Part shown: positions 15,801-23,591 of the stretch, piece by piece
How positions within the stretch are numbered: the stretch's first letter is position 1
Layout: every line of letters begins with the position of its first letter
Origin: Nocardioides aromaticivorans
GTDB lineage: Bacteria > Actinomycetota > Actinomycetes > Propionibacteriales > Nocardioidaceae
Length of the DNA stretch: 64,000 bases
Assembly (NCBI RefSeq): GCF_013408525.1
Contig: NZ_JACBZM010000001.1
Span: 1,178,001 to 1,242,000, forward strand
Direction: 5' to 3'
Program-made: the position numbers and the translations under genes
Notes under the pieces: model-generated
The model's database searches: none
Told to the model about the DNA's origin: nothing
Seen by the model: the letters and a program-made list of their open reading frames with translations, nothing else

Positions 15801-16602
15801 ACAGCATGTTGAGGTCGGTGCCGGGGGCGTCGGCGAAGCCGTCGAAGCTGCCCGCGGCGAGCTGCGCGGCGGCCGACTCGAAGCCCCGCCACGCGGCCTT
15901 GGCGAGCGCGCCGCCGACGCTGATCCGGCGGACGCCGAGCTCCGCCCACGCGTTGACGCCGAGCGGGCTGCGGCCCCCGACGAGCACGTTGACCGGCTTC
16001 GGCGCGACCGCGGCCACCACGGCAGCGACCTGCTCCGGGTCGCTGACCCCGGGCGCGTAGAGGCAGTCGGCGCCGGCAGCGGCGTAGGCGCGGAGGCGGT
16101 CGAGGGTCGCGGGGAGGTCGGGGTGGCCGGAGATGAAGCCCTCGCTGCGCCCGACCAGCAGCACGTCGGCACCGCTCGCGTCGATCGCCTCGCGGGCGGC
16201 GGCGATCCGCTCGACGGCCACTGCGACGTCGTACAGGGCACCGCCGGAGGCGTCCTCCACCGACAGCCCGGCCACACCGGTCTCCACCGCGAGCGCCACG
16301 CTGGCCGCGACCTCGTCGGCGCTCGCGCCGTAGCCGTCCTCGAAGTCGGCGTTGACCGGCAGCCGGGTCGCGCCGACGATGTCGGCGAGGTGGTCGAGCG
16401 TCTCGTCGCGGGTCGCCGAGCCGTCGGAGCGGCCGCGGCTCCACGCGGCGCCCGAGCTCGTCGTGGCGAGCGCCCGGAAACCGAGGTGCTCGAGGAAGCG
16501 GGCCGACCCGCGGTCCCAGGGGTTCGGCAGCACGAAGCACCCCCGCTCGTGGAGGGCGCGGAAGGCGGCGCGGCGCTCGGCGACCGGGTCGGCGGAGGTC
16601 AT
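15787..16602 (-). CDS. Isocitrate lyase/PEP mutase family protein
   Basis: A 271-residue TIM-barrel protein. LPNPWDRGSARFLEHLGF opens the barrel, VNADFEDGYG holds the Mg-binding acidic residues, SVEDA follows and LVGRSEGF and VNVLVGG are later strands. The KKCGH motif of true isocitrate lyase is absent, as in the oxaloacetate decarboxylase-like and carboxy-PEP branches. The C-C bond cleaved is unknown. A TAGTGT hexamer lies six bases before the ATG. Confidence 0.87.
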   Translation of the reverse strand: MTSADPVAERRAAFRALHERGCFVLPNPWDRGSARFLEHLGFRALATTSSGAAWSRGRSDGSATRDETLDHLADIVGATRLPVNADFEDGYGASADEVAASVALAVETGVAGLSVEDASGGALYDVAVAVERIAAAREAIDASGADVLLVGRSEGFISGHPDLPATLDRLRAYAAAGADCLYAPGVSDPEQVAAVVAAVAPKPVNVLVGGRSPLGVNAWAELGVRRISVGGALAKAAWRGFESAAAQLAAGSFDGFADAPGTDLNMLFSGS

Positions 16603-16608
16603 GGGGCG

Positions 16609-16614
16609 ACACTA
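16609..16614 (-). promoter_or_regulatory. -10 hexamer TAGTGT of the PEP-mutase-like gene
   Basis: TAGTGT, six bases before the ATG at 16602; leaderless pattern. Confidence 0.6.
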
Positions 16615-16636
16615 GGCCCTTCGCCGACAGCCGGCG

Positions 16637-17131
16637 TCACTCGCTGACGCCGGCCTCCAGCCAGCCCCGGAAGGCCTCCAGGTTGGCGGTCGACTCGCCC
16701 CGCTCGATCCGCCACTCCCACTCCTTGCGGATGGAGGACTCGAAGCCGAGCTCGAGGATCGTGTTGAACGACTCGTCGGCATAGGTCAGCACCGAGCCGA
16801 GCAGCCGGTCGAGGTCGTCGGTCGTGACCGACGACAGCGGCAGCCGGGCGTCGAGGTAGATGTCGCCGTGGTGGTCGATGCCGAACGCGACGGCGTACAT
16901 CCGCATGTTGCGCTCGAGCAGCCAGCGGTAGACCCGCTCGAACTGCTCGTCGGGGCGCCGGCAGACGAAGGCGTGCACGCCGAGTGCGTGCGGGCCCAGG
17001 TCGAGGCGGACCGGGGTCTGCAGCTTCTTCTCGCCGGGCAGCGCGAAGCTGAAGGTGCCCTCCGCGGTCTCCTCGAACTCGATCTCGTTGGTGGCGAGCC
17101 AGTCGCGCACGACGTCGATCGGTTGGCTCAT
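16637..17131 (-). CDS. YbjN-domain protein
   Basis: A 164-residue protein of the YbjN family ([21 protein letters not shown], then [21 protein letters not shown] and [21 protein letters not shown]). The fold resembles type III secretion chaperones; the function is unknown. It overlaps the 3' end of mshA by 4 nt (ATGA) and the same mshA-YbjN order is kept in Mycobacterium (Rv0486-Rv0487), which suggests a link to mycothiol or shared regulation. Confidence 0.88.
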   Translation of the reverse strand: MSQPIDVVRDWLATNEIEFEETAEGTFSFALPGEKKLQTPVRLDLGPHALGVHAFVCRRPDEQFERVYRWLLERNMRMYAVAFGIDHHGDIYLDARLPLSSVTTDDLDRLLGSVLTYADESFNTILELGFESSIRKEWEWRIERGESTANLEAFRGWLEAGVSE

Positions 17132-18411
17132 CGCAGGGCTCCCGCTTCCTCGCGCATCAGGGAGTGCGCGCGCTGGTAGACGGCCAGGGTCTGGGCGGCG
17201 GTGGCCTCCCACGAGAACTGCTCCGCCTGCACGAGCGCGCCGGCCGCCAGACGGTCGCGGTAGGCCGGGTCGGCGACCACGCGCTCCAGCGCGACCGCCC
17301 AGTCGTGCGCCTCGTGGCTGTCGACCAGCAGGCCGCTGTGCCCGTCGCGGACGACGGTCGTCAGGCCGCCGACGGCGGCCGCGATCACGGGGGCGCCGCT
17401 GGCCTGGGCCTCGGCGGCGACCAGCCCGAACGACTCGTTGTACGACGGCACCGCGACCAGCGACGCGGCGGAGTACCACCCGGCCAGCTCGGGCTGGGGC
17501 ACCGGCGGCACGAAGCGGACCACGTCGTCGATGCGCAGCTCGGCGGCCAGGTTGGCGAGGGCCGTCGGGCGCTCGAGCCCGGAACCGGACGGCCCTCCGA
17601 CCACCGGCACGACCAGCCGCGGGCGCAGCTCCGGGCGGCGCACGAGGAGCTCCGCGACCGCCCGCAGCAGCACGTCGGGTGCCTTGAGCGGCTGGATCCG
17701 GCCGGCGAACAGCAGCACGAGCGCGTCGTCGGCCAGGTCGCGCTCGCGTCGCGCCCGCAGCCGGTCGGCCGGCGACAGCGGCCGGAACACGCCGGTGTCG
17801 ACGCCGGGGTGCACGACCTCGACGCGGGCCGGCTCGGCGTCGTACAGGTTGATCAGCTGCTTGGCCTCGAGGTCGGTGTTGGCGATGAGCACGTCGGCGG
17901 CCTCGACCACCTGCTCCTCGCCGATCACGCGGGCCTCGGGCTCGGGCGTGTCGCCCTCGGCGAGCGCCTCGTTCTTGACCTTGGCCATGGTGTGCATCGA
18001 GTGCACGAGCGGCACGCCCCAGCGGTCGCGGGCGAGGGCCCCGACCTGGCCGGAGAGCCAGTAGTGGGAGTGGACGACGTCGAAGTGCCCGGCGGGGTGG
18101 GCGGCCTCGGCGCGCAGCACCTCGCGGGCGAAGACGCAGAGCTGGCCGGGGAGCTGCTCCTTGCTGAGCCCCTCGAACGGACCGGCGTGCACGTGGTGCA
18201 CCGTCACGCCGTCGGTCATCGCCACGACGGGATCGAGGGCGGAGCTGGTGGCGCGGGTGAAGATGTCGACCGCGATGCCGGAGGCGGCCAGCCGGCGGGC
18301 CACCTCGACGACGTAGACGTTCATGCCGCCGGCGTCGCCCGTGCCCGGCTGGTCGAGCGGGGAGGTGTGCAGGCTGACCATGGCCACGCGCTCGATCGTC
18401 GAGTCCGCCAT
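17128..18411 (-). CDS. mshA: D-inositol-3-phosphate glycosyltransferase (mycothiol synthesis, step 1)
   Basis: A 427-residue GT-B glycosyltransferase. [21 protein letters not shown] is the MshA N-terminal signature with the acceptor loop, HSHYWLSG holds the catalytic region, [17 protein letters not shown] is the sugar-nucleotide domain and [16 protein letters not shown] the E-x7-E nucleotide motif. It joins N-acetylglucosamine to inositol phosphate, the first step to mycothiol, the main thiol of actinobacteria. CAGGAGGT precedes the ATG. It forms an operon with the YbjN gene. Confidence 0.95.
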   Translation of the reverse strand: MADSTIERVAMVSLHTSPLDQPGTGDAGGMNVYVVEVARRLAASGIAVDIFTRATSSALDPVVAMTDGVTVHHVHAGPFEGLSKEQLPGQLCVFAREVLRAEAAHPAGHFDVVHSHYWLSGQVGALARDRWGVPLVHSMHTMAKVKNEALAEGDTPEPEARVIGEEQVVEAADVLIANTDLEAKQLINLYDAEPARVEVVHPGVDTGVFRPLSPADRLRARRERDLADDALVLLFAGRIQPLKAPDVLLRAVAELLVRRPELRPRLVVPVVGGPSGSGLERPTALANLAAELRIDDVVRFVPPVPQPELAGWYSAASLVAVPSYNESFGLVAAEAQASGAPVIAAAVGGLTTVVRDGHSGLLVDSHEAHDWAVALERVVADPAYRDRLAAGALVQAEQFSWEATAAQTLAVYQRAHSLMREEAGALR

Positions 18412-18474
18412 GCCACCTCCTGCTTGAGTCCGGATTCCGCCGATAGGCCAACCCTCCCAGTGTGCCCGGCATTC

Positions 18475-18645
18475 CCGGTCCGCTGGATCCGGGGTCGGAT
18501 GGCGTGGCGAGCGACGTCAGGCGGGTGCGATGGCAAGGCGCGGGCGCGACTGCGGTCCGGCCGACCGTCGAGCGTCCGCAACGCCGCCAGCGCGCCCGAA
18601 TGACGGTGCTCGGTAGCCAGTCCGGCCCCGGATCCAGCGGTCCGG
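18475..18645. repeat. 20-bp inverted repeat, arms 131 bp apart, in the mshA/SDR divergent region
   Basis: Arm 18475-18494 and arm 18626-18645 are complementary at 19 of 20 positions, both containing GCTGGATCC/GGATCCAGC. The second arm ends 13 bp before the SDR start. The 131-bp centre has no convincing gene. It may be a remnant of a small mobile element or a looped regulatory site. Confidence 0.5.
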
Positions 18646-18658
18646 TTGGATGGGGGTC

Positions 18659-19399
18659 ATGAGCAGCCGCATCGCCGTCGTCACCGGAGCCTCCAGCGGG
18701 ATCGGGGCCGCCACCGCCCGCCACCTCGCGCGCGATGGCTTCGAGGTGGTCTGCGCGGCGCGCCGCGCCGACCGGATCGAGGCGCTGGCGGCGGAGATCG
18801 GCGGACGCGCGGTCGTCTGCGACGTCACCGACGCCGGCCAGGTCGCCGCCCTCGCCGAGGCCGTCGGCCCGCGCCTCGAGGTGCTGGTCAACAACGCCGG
18901 CGGCGCCTTCGGGCTCTCCCCCGTCGCCGAGGCCGACGTCGAGGAGTGGCGCCGGATGTACGACGTCAACGTGCTCGGCCTCATGCAGGTCACCAAGGCC
19001 CTGCTCCCCGCCCTGGTCGCCAGCGGGGCCGGCGTCATCGTCAACGTCGGCTCCCTCGCCGGCCGCCGGGCCTACGAGGGCGGTGGGGGCTACACCGCCG
19101 CCAAGCACGGCACGAAGGTGGTCACCGAGACGCTGCGCCTCGAGCTGGTCGACCAGCCGGTCCGGATCTGCGAGGTGGCGCCCGGGATGGTGCAGACCGA
19201 GGAGTTCGCGCTGGTGCGCTTCGGGGGCGACCAGGAGCGGGCCGACGCGGTCTACGCCGGCGTCGCCGAGCCGCTGGTGGCCGACGACGTCGCCGACGCG
19301 ATCACCTGGGTGGCCACGCGGCCGCCGCACGTCAACATCGACGAGCTGGTGATCAAGCCGCGCGCCCAGGCGGCCCCGCACAAGGTCCACCGCGCCTGA
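18659..19399 (+). CDS. SDR-family oxidoreductase
   Basis: A 246-residue short-chain dehydrogenase. The NAD(P) loop is TGASSGIGAA, NNAGG follows strand 4, the catalytic Ser is in VNVGSLAG and the Tyr/Lys pair in YTAAKHG. R at the end of strand 2 (AARRADR) favours NADPH. The closest pattern is the YdfG/serine 3-dehydrogenase type. The ATG at 18659 is preferred over one 9 nt upstream because TTGGAT lies seven bases before it. The 3' end overlaps the convergent nucleotidyltransferase gene by 47 nt. Confidence 0.88.
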   Translation: MSSRIAVVTGASSGIGAATARHLARDGFEVVCAARRADRIEALAAEIGGRAVVCDVTDAGQVAALAEAVGPRLEVLVNNAGGAFGLSPVAEADVEEWRRMYDVNVLGLMQVTKALLPALVASGAGVIVNVGSLAGRRAYEGGGGYTAAKHGTKVVTETLRLELVDQPVRICEVAPGMVQTEEFALVRFGGDQERADAVYAGVAEPLVADDVADAITWVATRPPHVNIDELVIKPRAQAAPHKVHRA

Positions 19400-20540
19400 T
19401 CGTCCGCCCCACGACGCGGCGCAGCGAGCGCAGCGCCGTCATCGCGCGGCGCGCCAGCGCCCGGGGGACGCCGGTCCAGGCCGTCCGCGCGTCGATCGGG
19501 TACGCCGCGTGCGCCGGCAGCACCAGCGCCACGGCCGTGTGCTGCAGGTCGGTCACCGAGCTGCTGGAGGCCAGCCGGTGGCGCAGGCCGATCAGCCCGC
19601 CGGCACCTCCCGCGAAGGTTGCCGGGACCGCGACCGCGTGCTGCCGCGCGACCCGCTCGAGGAAGCGCGGCGGCGTCCGGTCCAGCTGGGCGTGCACCGC
19701 CGCGGGGACGCCCGCGGGCAGCCCGACCGTCGCCCGGGCCACCGCGAGGGAGCGCACGGCGGCCGGTCGCAAGGGCCGCTCCAGGATCCGCTCGTCGCGG
19801 CAGAGCCGGCGCAGGTCGGCCAGCGTCCGCAGCCAGACCCACCCCTCCCGGTGCGCGGCGAGGTGGCGCAGGGCGTCGTACCTGCTCAGGGTGGCGACGC
19901 TCGACCCACCGAGGGCGACCTGCTCCGCGCGCCCGAGGAGCACCTCGAACGGAGGGTGCGCGTCCGGGGTGATCTCGAGGCGCCAGTGCAGGTCGACGTC
20001 GGCGCCCTGACCGGCGTACGTCAGCGCATTGCCCCACCGGCCGACATGGCGCCAGGCCCAGCTGCCCGGCTCGACCCGGGCGCCCTCGCGCAACCGCCAC
20101 CCCGCGTCCGTCAGCACCCGGTGCGCGACGTCCAGCCGGTCCGGCGCGACGAGGAGGTCGACGTCGCCGGGTCCGCGGGCATCGGCGCGGCCGGTCGTCT
20201 GGACGGCGAGCGGCTGACCCTTGAACGCCAGCACCCCGACACCGGCCCGGTCCAGCAGCTGCCACGCCCGAACCGTCTCCAGGGCCTGCAGCAGCGTGCG
20301 CTGGCGCGCTGCTGCTCGCCACGCGTCGAGGTGCCGGACCAGCCCGTCGGGCAGCCCCAACACCCCGGCGTACGACGCCAGCAGCTCCTCGACGCGGTGC
20401 CGCTGGACCGTCGCGAACAGCTCCCGCGGGTCGGTCCCGTCGAGCGCCACGGGCTCGACCGGCAGGCCCTCCTCGGCAGCCAGCGCGGCGCGGCACAGCG
20501 CCGTCACGACCGCGAGGGCGGCGTCGCCGGGAGCTGTCAC
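19353..20540 (-). CDS. Nucleotidyltransferase-fold protein of the peptide cluster
   Basis: A 395-residue protein of the nucleotidyltransferase family found in paeninodin-type lasso peptide loci. LAFKGQPLAVQ is followed by GPGDVDLLVAPDRLDVAHRVL with the Asp pair, WRLREG and then DVDLHWRLE, a family hallmark. It may transfer a nucleotide or help add further phosphates to a modified peptide; its exact reaction is not established. It is divergent from the precursor gene, with a 191-bp shared upstream region. CACCCT lies seven bases before the GTG start. Confidence 0.8.
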   Translation of the reverse strand: MTAPGDAALAVVTALCRAALAAEEGLPVEPVALDGTDPRELFATVQRHRVEELLASYAGVLGLPDGLVRHLDAWRAAARQRTLLQALETVRAWQLLDRAGVGVLAFKGQPLAVQTTGRADARGPGDVDLLVAPDRLDVAHRVLTDAGWRLREGARVEPGSWAWRHVGRWGNALTYAGQGADVDLHWRLEITPDAHPPFEVLLGRAEQVALGGSSVATLSRYDALRHLAAHREGWVWLRTLADLRRLCRDERILERPLRPAAVRSLAVARATVGLPAGVPAAVHAQLDRTPPRFLERVARQHAVAVPATFAGGAGGLIGLRHRLASSSSVTDLQHTAVALVLPAHAAYPIDARTAWTGVPRALARRAMTALRSLRRVVGRTIRRGGPCAGPPGRAA

Positions 20541-20731
20541 GGGGTCGAGGGTGGCACCCGTCCCGCCGGGCCGGGGACGGAACGGCCGAATCGGAGCCGG
20601 CGAGGAGGCCGAGGGGAAAGGTAAAACTTCACCAAATCGAGGCCCGGGCCGTGCCCTCGGGGCTCACAGTTCCGTTTCAGAGGTCAACGGAGACTCTCCC
20701 TCCCTCCGTTTCCCATCCCGAGGAGCCGCTC
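20541..20731. promoter_or_regulatory. Divergent upstream region of the peptide cluster
   Basis: 191 bp between the nucleotidyltransferase and precursor genes. It holds a relatively AT-rich stretch (20618-20640) and an inverted repeat, AACGGAG (20686-20692) with CTCCGTT (20704-20710), 11 nt apart and close to the precursor start. TCCGTTT occurs as a direct repeat at 20671 and 20706. This may be an operator; no clear -10 was assigned. Confidence 0.45.
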
Positions 20732-20833
20732 ATGAAGCAGACCTACACCCCGCCCGTGCTCGAGTCCCTCAGCCTCCGGGCCACCCAGGACATCGAGCTC
20801 GACCTCGACATCATCATCGGCATCGGCAGCTGA
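20732..20833 (+). CDS. Peptide precursor, lasso-type leader, C-terminal Ser
   Basis: A 33-residue peptide with GAGGAG 7-12 nt before the ATG. The leader has Y5-T-P-P8 and PVL, the YxxP and PxL motif recognised by B1/PqqD-type proteins, and Thr18, the conserved leader residue at position -2. Cleavage after Gln19 would give a 14-residue product: DIELDLD, then IIIGIGS. It alternates acidic and aliphatic residues and ends in Ser33, which is the residue phosphorylated by HPr-kinase-like enzymes in paeninodin-type clusters. It does not begin with Gly or Ala and no cyclase gene is present, so a lasso ring is unlikely. Confidence 0.8.
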   Translation: MKQTYTPPVLESLSLRATQDIELDLDIIIGIGS

Positions 20834-21279
20834 GCGCAGCCACCCGACTGGCCGTCGCTGCGGCCTGGGTACTGCTGGGGACCGCCCGGCTGCTGACGCT
20901 CGCCCTGCCCTCGACGGTGGTGCGCCACCTGCTGGGCGAGCGACGATCGCCGAGTGCGACGGGACCTGACCCGGGACGGGTCCCGTCGCCTCCCGGGCCG
21001 CGTGGGACCGGGCGCGCGCGGCAGATCGGCTGGGTCGTGCGCGCCGCCGCCGCCCGGACACCGTGGACGTCGGACTGCTTCCCGCAGGCGCTGACGGCGC
21101 GCGTCCTGCTGCGCGCCGCCCGCGTGCCGCACGTGGTCACCTTCGGCGTACGCCGCGACGACGCCGGTGCGCTGAAGGCGCACGTGTGGGTGGCCGCCGG
21201 CGAGGTCGCCGTGACCGGCGGCTCCGGCTCCAGCTGGACCGGCGTCGGCAGCCACGCCTGGGCCCCGCGCCGCCCCTGA
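20830..21279 (+). CDS. Lasso-type B2 transglutaminase-like leader peptidase
   Basis: A 149-residue B2-family protein. The hydrophobic N-terminal helix (LAVAAAWVLLGTARLLTL) and the PF13471-type domain (IGWVVRAAAARTPWTSDCFPQA) are typical. Cys83 in SDCFPQA and His118 in KAHVWV are the catalytic pair; the usual Asp that follows the His is not obvious in VAAGEVAVTGG. It should remove the leader from the precursor. The frame has no ATG, GTG or TTG before the helix; the only candidate is the CTG at 20830, which overlaps the precursor stop as CTGA. A GTG at 20917 would cut off the helix. Confidence 0.8.
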   Translation: MSAATRLAVAAAWVLLGTARLLTLALPSTVVRHLLGERRSPSATGPDPGRVPSPPGPRGTGRARQIGWVVRAAAARTPWTSDCFPQALTARVLLRAARVPHVVTFGVRRDDAGALKAHVWVAAGEVAVTGGSGSSWTGVGSHAWAPRRP

Positions 21280-21331
21280 CTGCCTCCTGACCGCGTCCTG
21301 ACTGCCTCGTGACTGCCTCGTGACCCCCGCC
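21277..21331 (+). repeat. Five tandem 11-nt units between B2 and kinase genes
   Basis: Units begin at 21277, 21288, 21299, 21310 and 21321, each close to TGACTGCCTCG. Every unit starts with TGA. The first is the B2 stop codon and the GTG start of the kinase overlaps the junction of units four and five. As 11 is not a multiple of three, stops appear in all frames. Confidence 0.75.
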
Positions 21332-22315
21332 GCCGCGCGCTCCGCCATGTACTCCGGATACGGACTCCTCGTCGACAGCGAGCTGCCGCTGCCCGAGCTC
21401 GGCACGGCCGGCTCCGCCGGGGCGCCCGCGGACGTCGTCGTCCGGGGCGGCACCGTGCCCGCTCCCGGTCCGAGCGCCACCCTCCTCCCCCTCGGGCTCT
21501 GGCTCGACGGCGACCGGATCGGCGTCGACGTCCCCGACGTCGGGCGCTTCGCCGCGGACGCGGGCGAGCGGATCACCGTCGACGCCCTCCCCGGTACGCC
21601 GCCCGACGTGGTGCGCCTGTTCCTGCTCGGCACTGCCTTCGGTGCCCTCCTGCTGCAGCGCGGCCACCTCGTGCTCCACGGCAACGCCTTCCGCGTCGGC
21701 GACGCCTGCGCGGTGGTGCTCGGCCACTCCGGAGCCGGCAAGTCGACCCTCGCCGCGGAGATGCACCGCCGCGGCCACGACGTGCTCAGCGACGACGTCG
21801 TACCGATCGACGCCGCGGGGCGCGCGCTCCCCGGCTGGCCGCGGATCAAGCTCTGGCAGGACGCCCTGGACCGGCTCGGCCGCGACAGCGGCGACCTGCG
21901 GCGGATCCGCGCCGAGCACGCGAAGTTCCACGTCCCCCTCGACCGCGCGGAGCTCGGTCCGCTGCCGGTCCGCTGGCTCTACGCCCTCGACCGGTACGAC
22001 GGCCCGCTCCGCATCACGCCCGTGACCGGCGCCGCGGTCTTCACGACGCTCCACGAGCACGCCTACCGCAACGAGCTGCTCGTCGGCGCGCACCGTCGTA
22101 CCCACCTGGCGCGCAGCGCCGCGCTCGCCGCGACCGCACGCCTGGCCCGCGTCGACCGGCCCCGCGGCGTCGACTCCGTGGCGGCGTCGGCCGACGCGAT
22201 CCTCGCCGACATCCACCACGACATCCACCACGACATCCACCACGACATCCACCACGACAGCCGTCTCGGGCCGACCGCAGCACGAGAGGAACGCCATGTG
22301 GCGACGAGCAGCTGA
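21320..22315 (+). CDS. HPr kinase/phosphorylase-like peptide kinase
   Basis: A 331-residue HprK-like protein. The N-terminal MYSGYGLLVDSELPLPEL block is typical of the short kinases in lasso clusters. Walker A is GHSGAGKST (135-143) and LSDDVV (156-161) holds the catalytic acidic pair. In paeninodin-type systems such enzymes phosphorylate the C-terminal Ser of the precursor. Residues 297-312 are four perfect DIHH repeats, not part of the domain. The GTG at 21320 is listed; the ATG at 21347 is an equally good start. The 3' end overlaps the next gene by 20 nt. Confidence 0.85.
   Translation: MTPAAARSAMYSGYGLLVDSELPLPELGTAGSAGAPADVVVRGGTVPAPGPSATLLPLGLWLDGDRIGVDVPDVGRFAADAGERITVDALPGTPPDVVRLFLLGTAFGALLLQRGHLVLHGNAFRVGDACAVVLGHSGAGKSTLAAEMHRRGHDVLSDDVVPIDAAGRALPGWPRIKLWQDALDRLGRDSGDLRRIRAEHAKFHVPLDRAELGPLPVRWLYALDRYDGPLRITPVTGAAVFTTLHEHAYRNELLVGAHRRTHLARSAALAATARLARVDRPRGVDSVAASADAILADIHHDIHHDIHHDIHHDSRLGPTAAREERHVATSS
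22208..22255 (+). repeat. Four perfect 12-nt repeats encoding DIHH
   Basis: GACATCCACCAC is repeated four times without change near the 3' end of the kinase gene. It is in frame and gives eight closely spaced histidines, a possible metal-binding tail. Confidence 0.9.
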
Positions 22316-22598
22316 GACCACCCCCGACCGCGCCCAGCGGTGGGTCCGCGACGCGAGCCTGCAGGCCGTCGAGATGAACGGCGAGTTCGTGATGATGGGC
22401 GTGGACCAGGGCGAGTACTACGCCGTGAAGGGTGTGGCCGCGACACTGTGGCGCCACCTCGCCGAGCCCCGCGACCTCGACACGCTGTGCGCCCTGGTCG
22501 CCGAGGAGTACGACGTCACGCCCGACGCCTGCCGCGCCGACGTGGCCGCGTTCGTGGAGCGGCTCAGCGACAAGGGCATGGTCGTCGCGGCGGCGTAG
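22296..22598 (+). CDS. PqqD-family (B1) leader-recognition protein
   Basis: A 100-residue PqqD/RRE protein: WVRDASLQAVEMNGEFVMMG, then YYAVKGVAATLWRHLAEPRDLDTL and VAAFVERLSDKGMV. These winged-helix proteins bind the YxxP leader motif and hand the precursor to the B2 peptidase and other enzymes. GAGAGGAAC lies close to the ATG. It is the last gene of the four-gene plus-strand run; a hairpin region follows. Confidence 0.88.
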   Translation: MWRRAAETTPDRAQRWVRDASLQAVEMNGEFVMMGVDQGEYYAVKGVAATLWRHLAEPRDLDTLCALVAEEYDVTPDACRADVAAFVERLSDKGMVVAAA

Positions 22599-22636
22599 GC
22601 GTCACACGCGCCCCACAGGCCACAGCGGTCGGGCAG

Positions 22637-22705
22637 TTCATGCGCTTGTCGGGGGTTGCAACACCCGACAAGCGCATGAATCCCCGGTCGACCGGGGATT
22701 CATGC
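22637..22705. terminator. Two overlapping hairpins at the pqqD-like / racemase convergent junction
   Basis: Stem 1 pairs 22637-22653 with 22664-22680 (17 bp). Stem 2 is a perfect 32-nt palindrome, 22674-22705. They share the GCATGAA segment 22674-22680, so both cannot form fully at once. The region separates convergent genes and likely ends transcription from both. Confidence 0.7.
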
Positions 22706-22718
22706 AGACCCGCAGCCC

Positions 22719-23408
22719 TCACGCCAACGCACGATCCAACGCCGCCGCCACGTGCAGCGTCGTACAAGGGAAAACCGGGATCTCGGAGTCGGCCTGCCGG
22801 ATGAGCAGCTCGAGCTCGGAGCAGCCCAGGATCACGCCACCGGCACCGGCGTCCCACAGCTCGCTGATCATGCCGACGACCGAGCGGCGCGAGTCGTCGA
22901 TGACCTTCCCGTGGACCAGCTCGTCGTAGATGATCCGGTTGAGCTCGTCGTGGTGGCCGGCGTCCGGCACGAGGACGCCGAGGCCGTGGCTGGCGATCCG
23001 GTCGGTGAAGAAGGTCCGCGACATCGCGAACTTGGTGCCGAGCAGCGCGACCGTCTCGACGCCCTGCTCCTTGCACGCCTCGGCGACGACGTCGCCCAGG
23101 TGCAGCAGCGGGATGGAGACGGCGTCCTGCACCTGCTCGGCGACGCGGTGGAAGGTGGTGGTGCAGAGCATCAGGAAGTCGGCGCCGGCACGCTCGACGG
23201 ACACCGCCGCGTCGCGGAGGATCGCGGCGACGCCGTCCCAGTCCTCTGCCTCCTGCAGCGCGGTGACCTCGGCGAAGTCGACCGACGCCATCACGGTCTT
23301 CGCGGAGTGGAAGCCGCCCAGCCGTTCCTCGACGCCGCGGTTCAGCGCCTCGTAGTAGGCCGCACTGCTCTCCCAGGACATTCCGCCGACGAGGCCGATG
23401 GTCTGCAT
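22719..23408 (-). CDS. Aspartate/glutamate racemase family protein
   Basis: A 229-residue cofactor-independent racemase. MQTIGLVGGMSWESSAAYY opens it, the first active-site region is MLCTTTFHR (Thr/Cys type as in YgeA-like enzymes), GTKFAMSRTFF follows, and the second thiol is in ILGCSELELL. It interconverts D and L forms of an amino acid, possibly with broad specificity. The frame runs open far upstream, but the family start is the ATG at 23408. Confidence 0.87.
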   Translation of the reverse strand: MQTIGLVGGMSWESSAAYYEALNRGVEERLGGFHSAKTVMASVDFAEVTALQEAEDWDGVAAILRDAAVSVERAGADFLMLCTTTFHRVAEQVQDAVSIPLLHLGDVVAEACKEQGVETVALLGTKFAMSRTFFTDRIASHGLGVLVPDAGHHDELNRIIYDELVHGKVIDDSRRSVVGMISELWDAGAGGVILGCSELELLIRQADSEIPVFPCTTLHVAAALDRALA

Positions 23409-23591
23409 TGGTGCAGTCTCCCGCACCGGCCGACCACATCCAACAGGACCCACCGCGGGGTGGGACGGCGAAAAGCCGCGACTTCCGCTGGGCGGAAGCG
23501 TGTCATCGACTTCACCCGGACCGGTTCCTACCTTGTGACGGCGACCACAACGGTCGAACGAGGCCGAGCCGGCCGAGTCGAGGAGGAGAGC

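Noticed and set aside
16637..19390. Very long minus-strand frame of 917 residues
   Set aside because: Only its last 164 residues (YbjN) look like protein; the rest is a shadow of mshA and the SDR gene with Arg/Ala/Pro-rich nonsense.
20732..22598. Ordinary lasso peptide cluster
   Set aside because: No asparagine-synthetase-like cyclase, and the core does not start with Gly/Ala, so a lasso product is not supported.
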